A stretch of 64,000 bases of DNA from CBDCWQ01 sp965223435 (lineage in GTDB: Bacteria; Myxococcota; Kuafuiibacteriia; Kuafuiibacteriales; Kuafuiibacteriaceae), in NCBI GenBank assembly GCA_965223435.1, contig CBDCWQ010000019.1, positions 248,001 to 312,000 of the forward strand, in the 5' to 3' direction. Positions 40,649 through 49,265 of the stretch are shown here, piece after piece; the first letter of the stretch is position 1, and each line of letters opens with the position of its first letter. The notes below the pieces were generated by a model that saw only the letters and a list, made by a program, of their open reading frames with translations, did not search any database and was not told the DNA's origin. A program made the position numbers and the translations under genes.

Positions 40649-42487
40649 CTAGGGCAAAAAAGATGCCGTTCTTTGTGGATCCCGCCTGAACTGTGTCCAG
40701 AGGTGCTCAATAGGCGTGTCCGTCGATCGCTCGAAACTCACGACGGTCACCTCGGTACCATGGGGCAACACCATCAGTTGGCCCCTGAAACCTTCGTCAT
40801 CATCCCAAAACTCGGGTGCAATGGCAGGGACGCCGGAGATGTTCTGGTTGAGGTTCAACGGCGCGCTCAAAACCTCAGCCGTGAGGTCGAGCCCCGACCG
40901 AAAATGGATTCGACCAGTGCCCGTAATCAGCACCACGTCAGGTTCGCTGTCGTCATCCAGGAAAGTCGTCAGGACAGCGCTGTCTCCCGCAAGCGGTTCT
41001 CTGTTGGTAAAGCTGCTGGTCAGGGAAAGCTCGCACTCAAAGTTTGAATCGTTATTGGACCGCAGGGTACAGGTCCGGAGCGTAGCATCGCTGGATACCA
41101 GGTATACCTGGGTTGAGCCATTCGAAAAAGTGATCGGAACGGGCTCTGCGATAAGGGGCGACGGAAGGTCGAGGGCCTCTGGTTCTGCCGATCGTGGATT
41201 GCTCAGATCAAAAGTATACACGAGGAGACCAGAGTCATGGGCAAATACCGCAGCGACTTGACTGCTGCCCTCTGGCGCAAAACGACCGCTCGCGGGAACA
41301 ATGACGGGATGCCTTGCGCCTTCGATGGCATCGATCGCGACGGCCGAGGAATCATGTCGCGCCACAAAGATATCGGCCTCGCTGGCGCCCAGAAAGCTCA
41401 GGCTTTGCGTGGGCAAATAAGCAGGACGAGACCGAATCCGCCGGTCCAAGGGGGCGGGCCGAAAATTCGGGGTACCTGTTGGGATTTGAAAAGTGATGGA
41501 GCCCCACTGAGCGGCATCTTCGGCGAAAACGATAGCTTGGGCCTTGCTCGGCGCCAAAGCGAGCGAGCGAAGTTCCTCTACGGTGCCGAGGTCGACATCC
41601 GGCATCCGCATGAGAGGCACTTCGGCGGCACTGTCGTAACGCCAAACACTGACTGAGCTGTAGCCGGGTGCGTAGACGCGTCCATCGGCAACGATCGGCT
41701 CGTGCCTGAGACTCAGTCGGGGACTTGTCGTCAGCCGAGAGGTCTTGCAGTCTTGGATATCGATGACCCCGAAGATACCTTGCTCTCGGTCGGCTCTCGC
41801 CACGATGAACTCTGGGTCGCCATCGTTGTCTAGATCTGCGGCAACAACCGCTTGGTCTATGTGAAAGCCGGCAGAGAGCGTATCCGTCACGCTGGGCTTA
41901 TCCGTGACACAGCTTGGCCGCCTGACATCCCCGGGGTCGTTCGGCCGCTTCGGGAGTGTCTGAAACTCGGACCCTGGTCTCACTTGGGCGAGTGAAGAAG
42001 CGGGCACCCGTGCACTTTCACAGGTGTCCTCGTTGCAAGTCTCGTCGGACCCGCAACTCGAAAAGACGGACGCGCAGCTTTTTGATAAAAAGACCGGGAG
42101 CAACAAACGACGGCCCTCGCTGTACCCAGTTATGGCGCGGTATTCGACTTGAAGAGTCCCATTTGGCTTGTCGAAAGCCTGAATGTGAACCTCCACCTGT
42201 CGACCGGGATCGCTCGAAACAATCGAAAAAGAAAACGGCATAGGCGTGGAGGTCTTGTTGGGATCTTCCGTAAACAAAAAGTCGTGCCGCGAAAGCTCCA
42301 TTTCGAGGACCGAATCGAGAACGCGAGCCCGAACCAGACCAATTTCATCCGGAACCAGGTAGTCGCTGCCCACGGCTACGGTGAGCTCTGTGGGGGTGCC
42401 CTCGCAACCCACAAAAAGAACGGACGTCAACCCCAAAGTGTAAAGACCAAGTCGCGACGGCCCAGGCGGGTTGAACGACGACTTCAA
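40649..42487 (-). CDS. Lipoprotein with FG-GAP/VCBS-like repeats
   Basis: 612 residues. It starts at TTG 42487, which overlaps the stop of the upstream TPR gene (TTGA), the sign of a coupled operon. Lipobox LFVGC (Cys28). Residues about 30-150 resemble the N-terminal beta domain of the 1358 and 4452 lipoproteins; a short cysteine segment follows (CGSDETCNEDTC). Residues about 205-610 form propeller-like repeats with calcium-loop motifs of the FG-GAP/VCBS type: AADLDNDGDPEFIVARAD and TFLDDDSEPDVVLI. Probably a surface beta-propeller that binds a ligand. As the last gene of a kinase operon it may be the sensor or the output of that pathway, but this is only inferred from position. Confidence 0.75.
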   Translation of the reverse strand: MKSSFNPPGPSRLGLYTLGLTSVLFVGCEGTPTELTVAVGSDYLVPDEIGLVRARVLDSVLEMELSRHDFLFTEDPNKTSTPMPFSFSIVSSDPGRQVEVHIQAFDKPNGTLQVEYRAITGYSEGRRLLLPVFLSKSCASVFSSCGSDETCNEDTCESARVPASSLAQVRPGSEFQTLPKRPNDPGDVRRPSCVTDKPSVTDTLSAGFHIDQAVVAADLDNDGDPEFIVARADREQGIFGVIDIQDCKTSRLTTSPRLSLRHEPIVADGRVYAPGYSSVSVWRYDSAAEVPLMRMPDVDLGTVEELRSLALAPSKAQAIVFAEDAAQWGSITFQIPTGTPNFRPAPLDRRIRSRPAYLPTQSLSFLGASEADIFVARHDSSAVAIDAIEGARHPVIVPASGRFAPEGSSQVAAVFAHDSGLLVYTFDLSNPRSAEPEALDLPSPLIAEPVPITFSNGSTQVYLVSSDATLRTCTLRSNNDSNFECELSLTSSFTNREPLAGDSAVLTTFLDDDSEPDVVLITGTGRIHFRSGLDLTAEVLSAPLNLNQNISGVPAIAPEFWDDDEGFRGQLMVLPHGTEVTVVSFERSTDTPIEHLWTQFRRDPQRTASFLP

Positions 42488-43209
42488 GGACCGAGCCCTC
42501 GCAAGACGACGCCAGTATTGCCACTATAAGGAGCCTCTTCGCCCCCTCCGAGGAGGAATCCCAGTGCGACTCCAGAGCCCACAATCACCGCAGCGCCGAC
42601 GATCCATACGACGGGGGAGCTCCAAAAGGCCCCCTGCGAAGCGGACTCAGGGGGCGGTGCCTCAGACAAATCAAGGGCTGGCTTCTCCAAAGGAAGCGCC
42701 TCTGTCTGGACGGGCAGGGGCGGGTCCCCTGGGTCATTTGCACCGGCGGAGATCGAGGATGGGGAGCGCTCCCCCTCGGCTTCGGCTCCGGGAGGTGAGC
42801 GACTGGGCTTCGCGGGGGACACCACTTCCGATTTGGAGTCCTCCTTGATTCTTCGAAGATGGGCCTCGGCTTCGCTGCAGAGTGCCTCATCACGCGCCGG
42901 ATCCGCCGTTTCAAGATAGTGCTCGAAGGCCTGCTGGGCCTCCGCCCTTCGGTTTAGCTCGAGGAGGACGCGACCAATATTGAAGGTCGTGTTCGGCCGA
43001 TCGATGATGGCTCGCGATCGGAGAAAGAATTTTAGAGCGCTCTGCCAGTTGTTGGCCTCGGTGGCCTCAACCCCCTTAAGAAACAGAGCGCGAGCCTCCA
43101 ACTCTTTAGACGCAACCGGTGAAGAATGCCCCGCCCTGCTCCACATCAGCAACATCATCAACGCAAGGGTCAAACTCAAAACGAAATGATGGGAGTATGT
43201 TCGCTTCAC
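42484..43209 (-). CDS. Membrane-anchored TPR protein
   Basis: 241 residues from GTG 43209, which overlaps the kinase stop (GTGA); a TTG one codon earlier also opens the frame. An N-terminal hydrophobic stretch (FVLSLTLALMMLLMW) is a signal or anchor. Residues about 35-120 contain TPR-like helix pairs (ALFLKGVEATEANNWQSA, NTTFNIGRVLLELNRRAEA, AFEHYLE). A Pro/Ser/Glu-rich linker follows, then a second membrane segment (VVWIVGAAVIVGSGVALGFLL) near the C-terminus. TPR repeats scaffold protein complexes. The arrangement kinase - TPR - lipoprotein, all overlapping, suggests one signalling complex across the cell envelope, as seen in Myxococcota loci where a Ser/Thr kinase is followed by a PEGA or TPR protein. 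Confidence 0.75.
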   Translation of the reverse strand: MKRTYSHHFVLSLTLALMMLLMWSRAGHSSPVASKELEARALFLKGVEATEANNWQSALKFFLRSRAIIDRPNTTFNIGRVLLELNRRAEAQQAFEHYLETADPARDEALCSEAEAHLRRIKEDSKSEVVSPAKPSRSPPGAEAEGERSPSSISAGANDPGDPPLPVQTEALPLEKPALDLSEAPPPESASQGAFWSSPVVWIVGAAVIVGSGVALGFLLGGGEEAPYSGNTGVVLRGLGP

Positions 43210-44945
43210 CAATCCACCACGATGCCTTTAGAGGTGCGAGTCGCCGACTCGAGAGGAGACGTCCCCTTGCGACGGGGGGTTGTTTTTCGCTTGCGGAGCC
43301 GAAACTTTGGTGTCGATCGAGAAGCACGCTTCGACGACCCCCTCTTTCGCTCCCGCGAAAAACTGTTGGGCCTTTTCGCTTCGTGCTTTCTTGTAGAATG
43401 CACTCGCTGCCGCGGTTTGGTTGGTTCGACCTCCTCAGACCGAGCGCTGCGCTTGGGCTTCGAATCAAGCGTTCGGTCATCGCCCCGAGCGGCCTCCGTT
43501 GTGCCGCCCGTCTGGACCTCCGGAGCAGTCTCTTTGTCCTGAATAGCTTTGGTTGGCTGGAGAACTTGATGAGCCACAGAAGAAGAAGGTATCGTCCGTT
43601 TTGGCTCATCCGAGGGGTTTGCGGCGATTCGTTCGCTCTTGGGGACGCCAGGGTCCATGGATTTGAGCGGCACCGACGCAGGGACTTTAGGCTGACTGAC
43701 GAGAAAATAAACCCCTCCGAGGGAGAGCACCATGGTTGTTGAAACGGTCAGCGCCAAGGCCTTTCGTTTGCGAGCCTTCTTGGCATGCTCTGCCTGCCGT
43801 TGCGCGGATTTTGTATCGGACCACGCCGAAGGCACGGCGGTTACAAGAGGCAGGAGCTGAGGACGATGGGCCACCGGTGGTTCTGAGTGGTCCGCTATCG
43901 TTGTGTCCGTGTCGTCTGATACGTCGCTCTCTTCGTCAAGAACCCCAGCGTCGAGGGTAATGCGACGCCCTTGCAATTTTGGCGACCTCTTCTTTTTTTC
44001 GCCCGCTCCGAATGGACCCTTTTTGACCTCGTCCCCCGACGTCATCGTCGCCAGAAGAAGATCGTGCCGCTCCCGATCTTTTTGCAGAGTCCTTTCTACA
44101 AAGGCGGGCAGAGACTCCCCACCCTCTGCACGAACGATCTGTTCGAGGGCCATGGCCATGGCCCGCGCATCTTGAAACCGATCATCAGGCTTGAACGCCA
44201 AACCCTTGGATACAATCTTCTGGAGCGCCGGAGGCACAGAAGCTTTGCCCTTCGAAGAAGACTTGGTTTTTGGATTGAGAAATTCATAGAGCACGCGGGA
44301 GGCGGCGAAGACATCGGCCCGTCGATCGACGCGATTCCCCTGGCGCTGTTCCGGAGCCATGTAGGTTGGCTTGCCCTTAAGCACACCCACGGCCGTGACC
44401 GGCGCCTCCCGATCGCGGCGAAGAGCAATCCCAAAGTCGAGGATTTTGACATTGCCCGAGAAGGTCAGCATAAGGTTTTCAGGGCTAATATCACGATGAA
44501 CGACCTTGAGCAGCCGGCCCTCGGGGCTTTTGAGCTCGTGGACCGCGTGTAAGGCCCAACAGACCTGGGCCATGATTCGCGCGCACACCACCGGAGGCAA
44601 GAAGATGTGCCTTTTCCTCATAAGGTCCGCAAACGTAAGACCCGAGAGGTACTCCATGGCCATGTAGAGCATGTTGTTGGCTTCGCCGAAGTCGTAGACT
44701 TGCGCAATCGCGGGGTGGTCGAGACGGGCCATCAGCCGAGCCTCGTCAAGAAACATAACCCGAAGCTCGGGCTGCCGAAGACGATCCTTTCGTATCGTCT
44801 TGATGGCAACCAGTTTTTGGAAGCCATGCGCACCCCTGCGCCTCGCCAGAAGAACGTCGCCCATTCCACCAGAGCTGAGTCTACTAACGAAATCGAAGCC
44901 GGGTACCTCAGGTGCTGGCTCTGGCATTCTAGGGGATCGTAGCAT
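43206..44945 (-). CDS. Transmembrane serine/threonine protein kinase
   Basis: 579 residues from ATG 44945, preceded by GGAGG 13 nt upstream; the frame opens further up at a TTG (44996). The N-terminal Hanks-type kinase has a glycine loop (SSGGMGDVLLA), catalytic lysine in VAIK (K49), HRDISPEN (D152), DFG (D170) and the APEQ signature, so it should be active. It is the MGDV / HRDISPEN subtype common in Myxococcota. About 270-400 is a charged linker, then one membrane helix (ALALTVSTTMVLSLGGVYFLV), leaving a Ser/Arg/Lys-rich C-terminal tail outside. It phosphorylates unknown substrates; the divergent FHA activator is an obvious candidate because FHA domains bind phosphothreonine. First gene of a three-gene overlapping operon. 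Confidence 0.9.
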   Translation of the reverse strand: MLRSPRMPEPAPEVPGFDFVSRLSSGGMGDVLLARRRGAHGFQKLVAIKTIRKDRLRQPELRVMFLDEARLMARLDHPAIAQVYDFGEANNMLYMAMEYLSGLTFADLMRKRHIFLPPVVCARIMAQVCWALHAVHELKSPEGRLLKVVHRDISPENLMLTFSGNVKILDFGIALRRDREAPVTAVGVLKGKPTYMAPEQRQGNRVDRRADVFAASRVLYEFLNPKTKSSSKGKASVPPALQKIVSKGLAFKPDDRFQDARAMAMALEQIVRAEGGESLPAFVERTLQKDRERHDLLLATMTSGDEVKKGPFGAGEKKKRSPKLQGRRITLDAGVLDEESDVSDDTDTTIADHSEPPVAHRPQLLPLVTAVPSAWSDTKSAQRQAEHAKKARKRKALALTVSTTMVLSLGGVYFLVSQPKVPASVPLKSMDPGVPKSERIAANPSDEPKRTIPSSSVAHQVLQPTKAIQDKETAPEVQTGGTTEAARGDDRTLDSKPKRSARSEEVEPTKPRQRVHSTRKHEAKRPNSFSRERKRGSSKRASRSTPKFRLRKRKTTPRRKGTSPLESATRTSKGIVVDW

Positions 44946-45120
44946 ACTCGTAAAAAGGCCTCCGAAATCAACGTGGCCACTCGGAAACTCGACCAAAACC
45001 TATACGAAACACCTCTTTAAGAACTCTCCGAGGAGAACACTCGATCAGAAGCATATGTAGAACAATGTCGCCTTCTTCAAGATGATTCGTGTTTTGTAGT
45101 CGGATGCAGGTGTACTTGGC
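44946..45120. promoter_or_regulatory. Shared divergent promoter region of kinase operon and activator
   Basis: 175 bp between divergent starts. Contains the GGAGG of the kinase gene (44959-44963, minus strand) and an AGGTG about 10 nt before ATG 45121. No sigma54-like or clear -35/-10 pair could be named. Joint control is likely from the layout. Confidence 0.4.
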
Positions 45121-46506
45121 ATGGGCGGCGAAACGATGAATGTTATACTTGGTCCGATGAACAATGGGCTCCGCGAGACTGTCTCTGAGACCGGATTTGC
45201 GACCAGCAACACGGCCCACCGAACTCCGGCTCGAAGTCTCCTATGCGAGGTTGTTGAGGGGGCGAGTCAAGGTCAATGTATTGCGATCGGCATGCGTCCA
45301 ATCGTCGTTGGGGCCGATGAACAATGTGATCTGGTCTTAGAGGACCCTAAAGTCTCCAGTCGTCACGTTGAGTTTCGCATTGTTGAAAGCGGGCTGCAGA
45401 TCACTGATCTACAAAGTCGCAACGGGACCCTTGTGAACGGTGCCCGGATATCTGAGGCCATCTACCCCAATGCGCCAAGGGTGCGCTTAGGGGATACAAC
45501 CATCCGTGTTCTTCCGAACATCCAGCCGACGCTTCCTCCCAGCGATCGTGACCGCTTTGGGGGACTGGTGGGAGATAGTCTCCTGATAAGAGAAGTGTTC
45601 TCAGTCCTGGAATTGACAGCGCCAACGGATGCCACAGTCCTTATCGAGGGAGAGTCAGGGACCGGGAAAGAACTTGTGGCCCGTGCGCTCCATGACCATT
45701 CGAACCGAGCTTCGTCCCCCTTCGTTGTATTGGACTGCAGCGCCATGAACGAGGACCTCATTGAGTCCCAGATTTTCGGACATCGGGCCGGTGCATTTAC
45801 TGGAGCCATGGCGGATCGAAAGGGTGCATTCGCCTCTGCCGACGGAGGTACATTGTTTCTCGATGAGATCGGCGAGCTTCCGGCTTCATGCCAGGCCAAG
45901 TTGCTGCGAGCCCTCGAGGATCACACAATCACCCCGGTGGGTTGCGACACTCCCGTGACTGTAAACACCCGAGTTGTCGCTGCAACCCACCGGGACTTGA
46001 ACGCCATGGTGTCTGCGGAACGATTTCGTTTCGATTTGTTTCATAGACTTGCAGTGGTTCATATCGCGCTCCCTCCTTTACGCTACCGGCTCGACGACCT
46101 TCCCGCATTGATAAAGAAGTTCTATGAAGGAAGTGGGTTCGAGCCCGGGCCTATTGACGGGAAAAACCTCGAGCGCCTCCGTTCGCACAATTGGCCGGGA
46201 AACGTTCGCGAGCTACGAAACCTTTTGGAGCGCTCGTGGGTTCTGAGCGGGAGCCAAGATAAGGCATTCGAGAGTCTTGCCCTGTGGCTAGGGACCCAGG
46301 CGCTCCCTCCCTTTGACGTGGTGGATGTCCACCTGCCCTTTAAGGAAGCAAAAGAGCGCTGGGTGGTGTCGTTTGAGCGTAGGTATCTCGCTGCGGTCTT
46401 TAAGCAAAATGGAGGCAACATCACACGAGCTGCGACCCACGCAGGGATCAATCGAGGCCATTTGCGGAAGCTTCTCGACGCCCACGGCCTTCGCGAGAAA
46501 GAATAG
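45121..46506 (+). CDS. FHA-domain sigma54-dependent transcriptional activator
   Basis: 461 residues, cytoplasmic. Domain order: an N-terminal FHA domain (about 45-135; VGADEQCDLVLED, VSSRHVEF, LQSRNGTLVNG) that reads phosphothreonine; an AAA+ sigma54-interaction domain with Walker A GESGTGKE (177-184), GAFTGA (224-229) and Walker B GGTLFLDEIGE; and a Fis-type helix-turn-helix (about 430-455; GGNITRAATHAGINRGHLRKLL). All residues needed to contact and remodel sigma54-polymerase are present. In Myxococcota, FHA-type activators are switched by Ser/Thr kinases rather than histidine kinases, and the divergent kinase gene fits this. Candidate targets are the sigma54-like promoters at 19391, 28599, 30883 and 36414. 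Confidence 0.92.
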   Translation: MGGETMNVILGPMNNGLRETVSETGFATSNTAHRTPARSLLCEVVEGASQGQCIAIGMRPIVVGADEQCDLVLEDPKVSSRHVEFRIVESGLQITDLQSRNGTLVNGARISEAIYPNAPRVRLGDTTIRVLPNIQPTLPPSDRDRFGGLVGDSLLIREVFSVLELTAPTDATVLIEGESGTGKELVARALHDHSNRASSPFVVLDCSAMNEDLIESQIFGHRAGAFTGAMADRKGAFASADGGTLFLDEIGELPASCQAKLLRALEDHTITPVGCDTPVTVNTRVVAATHRDLNAMVSAERFRFDLFHRLAVVHIALPPLRYRLDDLPALIKKFYEGSGFEPGPIDGKNLERLRSHNWPGNVRELRNLLERSWVLSGSQDKAFESLALWLGTQALPPFDVVDVHLPFKEAKERWVVSFERRYLAAVFKQNGGNITRAATHAGINRGHLRKLLDAHGLREKE

Positions 46507-46808
46507 CCAAAAACCATCGGCCACCTGGTGGTTCGACATGCCACCGCAAACGGGGGCGAAGTCAAACACGCGAGTTGGCCGCAACCGTGTGCAACTCAGA
46601 GAGCTTAGCCAACAAACCGTGCCTGGGTGCAGGCTCCATGGTGATACCGAGACTGACCGCCAACCACGGAGCCCCAATCATCCATCAACGGCGCTGAGCT
46701 CACACAAAAATCCGTTTTGATCCTTTGGTTCAACCACTTAGCGGCTCATCCCAAGATGGATTGTCCCGCCATCAAAAATGGGCCCAGCGTGTGCATACGC
46801 AGGGCATC
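46507..46808. other. Intergenic region
   Basis: No gene is seen. A CCACC-T-GGTGG palindrome lies just after the activator stop. A GGGCCCAGCGTGTGCA sequence near 46780-46796 is a poor sigma54-like match and lies too close to the ATG at 46809. Confidence 0.4.
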
Positions 46809-49241
46809 ATGCCTCACCCATCGGCCGAACCCACGACCACCATGCGCTCTATCCTCCTTCTGCGCACCCTGTATGCAGTCGTCGCCCTTTCCTGGATAGG
46901 CTGCCACTCGAAAATCTCAAAGCTGTCCCCGGCGGACCACCCGTTGAATGCATCCTTCGAGGAAAATGATACGACCGCTGAAGAAATAGACAAACCGGCA
47001 TCGTGGCCACAGGCTCCAGAATCACAATTTCCCAAGCTACCGATGGAAGATGCTCCGGAAGAATTACCTGAAGAAAGCGACTCTCAACCAGAGGTTAACC
47101 CACCAAAAGACAACGGAGTCACAACCCAGCAAGCATGCAAGGCTCCAAGCTGCGATATGCGCGCCTTGAGCTGCGGCCAGGTCGAGGGTCATTGCGACAC
47201 GACACTCGACTGCGGGGCATGTGAACAAGAATGCGGAGACGATCTATGCCACATTACAGAAGACTGCCAAAGCTGCGCCGCGGACTGCGGAGCCTGTTCG
47301 ACGACTCCCATCGAAAAAGACCTGCCATGCGCGTTTTCGCCAGAGAATTACCTCGGAACGGAGCGCTACAAAGCGGGAGGCAATCGAGTCCTTGAAGTCC
47401 CAGAAGAATACGCCACAATCGCTGCTGCGTTGAGCGTGGCCAAGTCCGGCGACGTTATCCTCCTTGCCGAAGGCCGATACCAGAGCAGCGGGCTCAAGAT
47501 TCCTGTCAGTGTGACGATTGCTTCCCGCTTCCTTGTGGACGGCCAAGAGACGCACATCCGAGATACGGTCATCGAGGGTCGGAATCATTTCGAAACAGAG
47601 CCGGGGAGCGGCCTCGTCGAATTCATTGGCTTTAGTATCAAGGGAGGAGGAAAACCGATCGTCGCTCGCGATCATATTACAGTGGCCCACGTTCGATTTG
47701 AAAATGGTGTCGACCAATTGAGTTTCGAGAGCACTGGCTATGGCACGGCAGTCTGCAATACGTTCACAGACGCCGGCGATGACGGCATTGACGTTGATGC
47801 CAGACCGACAGTCAAAGACGCATTTATTGACATCTTACACAACACCTTTTTCAACGCTGACGACGATGGCATCGAAGTGCGTCTTTATAGGCGCTCTAAC
47901 GGCGCTCCCAACCTGGTCTACAACATTCATCACAACGACATCCGGGGCTCGGGCGAAGATGGCATCCAGTTCATCGACGAGAGAGCAGGGAGGAACGACA
48001 ATACGCGAACCCTACGCCTATTCCACAATCTCATCGTCGATAGTCAAGAAGCAGGCATCGGGTGTATGACAGAAATGAACACCATCGAAAACCTCCAGGG
48101 GGCCTCCGCGATGGATGAGCCTCTATACATTGTCAATAACACGATTGTGGGTGGGAAAGTCGGCATCACCGGCGGAAACCATACCATCGTGCTCAACAGC
48201 ATTGTGGTGGATCAATCACAAAACAGTATCAAACATGTCACTCGAAATGGACAGGTGGACTATTCACTCTATGCCCGAGATACGACCTCAAATGCGATTG
48301 CGGGCTCCAATAACTTCATTGATGCGGAGCCGGGATACGATCCCAAGACTTACGAACTCCGAGCTGGCAGCCCAAGCATCGACGTGGGTCTCGGTACCTT
48401 CACCGATGCAAAAACGCTCATCTTCGATTTTTCCGGGTCTACGACGACAGGCAAGACTCCAGATCTGGGGGCCTTTGAGTATGGCACGAAGCTAACCGAT
48501 GACAACATTCCTCCCACGGTGAGCGCGGGGCCAGACCGTGTGCTTGTGTACCCTGACGAAGACCTCGCCCTTTCGGGAATCGTAGACGATGACAATCGAC
48601 CGATGGGCATGATGTTGACAACACGGTGGGCTAAGTTGAGCGGCCCAGGTGACATCATGTGGTCCGCGCCCAACAGTCTCAAAACAGACGTTCACTTCAA
48701 ACAGATGGGCCTATACGTCTTGCAATTGACCGCAAACGACCGAGAGCGAAGCGCAAACGACCGCGTTGTCGTTCGGTATGTGAAGGATGGCGAGGGCCAA
48801 AGCTTTACTTTACAGGACAGCCTGCTTTCATTCGAGGCTGAAGACTACAGTTACCTGTTCGGCACCGCCGAACAAGTAGACGATCAAGATGCCCAGCGCG
48901 GGCAGGCGCTACGCAGTCTGGCAACAGAAGAGCACCCCGCTTTTGCCGACTACCACATCACCACAACGGAGGTGGAGCTTGTGCTCTATGCATGGGTTCG
49001 CATCAAAGGTCCCAACGAAAAGAGCAACACCGTGGACCTTGAATTTCATGGCAGCGCACCCACCACCAACAGCGTCGGCGTCAGCGTCACCGGCGATGGA
49101 GAATACCGATGGGCCTCTGCCGACCGTCCCTTCACCACCGAGGCCGGGAGCTGGCGTCTTCGCGTGAAGTCTCAAGAAGAAGGCGTACATTGGGATGCGC
49201 TCGTACTCAGCACCAACAAGGACTTCTCCCCCAACCCTTAG
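46809..49241 (+). CDS. Beta-helix lipoprotein with PKD-like and carbohydrate-binding domains
   Basis: 810 residues from ATG 46809, with an AGGG a few nt upstream; ATG 46842 (MRSILLL) is an equally plausible start, and the frame opens at a GTG at 46725. Lipobox WIGC (Cys32). An acidic linker is followed by a cysteine-rich block (about 120-170; CGACEQECGDDLC, CQSCAADCGAC). Residues about 196-557 are a right-handed beta-helix (EVPEEYATIAAALSVAKSGD, NTFTDAGDDGIDVD, NTIVGGKVGITGGNH, ending DLGAFEYG) closely resembling the C-terminal helix of the 36481 protein. About 565-660 is a PKD/REJ-like domain (VSAGPDRVLVYPDEDLALSG). About 670-807 is CBM6-like (SFEAEDYSYL, LYAWVRIKG). Lies 24 bp upstream of the metalloprotease, so probably co-transcribed. 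Confidence 0.85.
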   Translation: MPHPSAEPTTTMRSILLLRTLYAVVALSWIGCHSKISKLSPADHPLNASFEENDTTAEEIDKPASWPQAPESQFPKLPMEDAPEELPEESDSQPEVNPPKDNGVTTQQACKAPSCDMRALSCGQVEGHCDTTLDCGACEQECGDDLCHITEDCQSCAADCGACSTTPIEKDLPCAFSPENYLGTERYKAGGNRVLEVPEEYATIAAALSVAKSGDVILLAEGRYQSSGLKIPVSVTIASRFLVDGQETHIRDTVIEGRNHFETEPGSGLVEFIGFSIKGGGKPIVARDHITVAHVRFENGVDQLSFESTGYGTAVCNTFTDAGDDGIDVDARPTVKDAFIDILHNTFFNADDDGIEVRLYRRSNGAPNLVYNIHHNDIRGSGEDGIQFIDERAGRNDNTRTLRLFHNLIVDSQEAGIGCMTEMNTIENLQGASAMDEPLYIVNNTIVGGKVGITGGNHTIVLNSIVVDQSQNSIKHVTRNGQVDYSLYARDTTSNAIAGSNNFIDAEPGYDPKTYELRAGSPSIDVGLGTFTDAKTLIFDFSGSTTTGKTPDLGAFEYGTKLTDDNIPPTVSAGPDRVLVYPDEDLALSGIVDDDNRPMGMMLTTRWAKLSGPGDIMWSAPNSLKTDVHFKQMGLYVLQLTANDRERSANDRVVVRYVKDGEGQSFTLQDSLLSFEAEDYSYLFGTAEQVDDQDAQRGQALRSLATEEHPAFADYHITTTEVELVLYAWVRIKGPNEKSNTVDLEFHGSAPTTNSVGVSVTGDGEYRWASADRPFTTEAGSWRLRVKSQEEGVHWDALVLSTNKDFSPNP

Positions 49242-49265
49242 CAGGCTATGACAAGGAGCAACGAT

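Noticed and set aside
46779..46796. GGGCCCAGCGTGTGCA as a sigma54 promoter
   Set aside because: Several mismatches, and it lies about 13 nt before the likely ATG.
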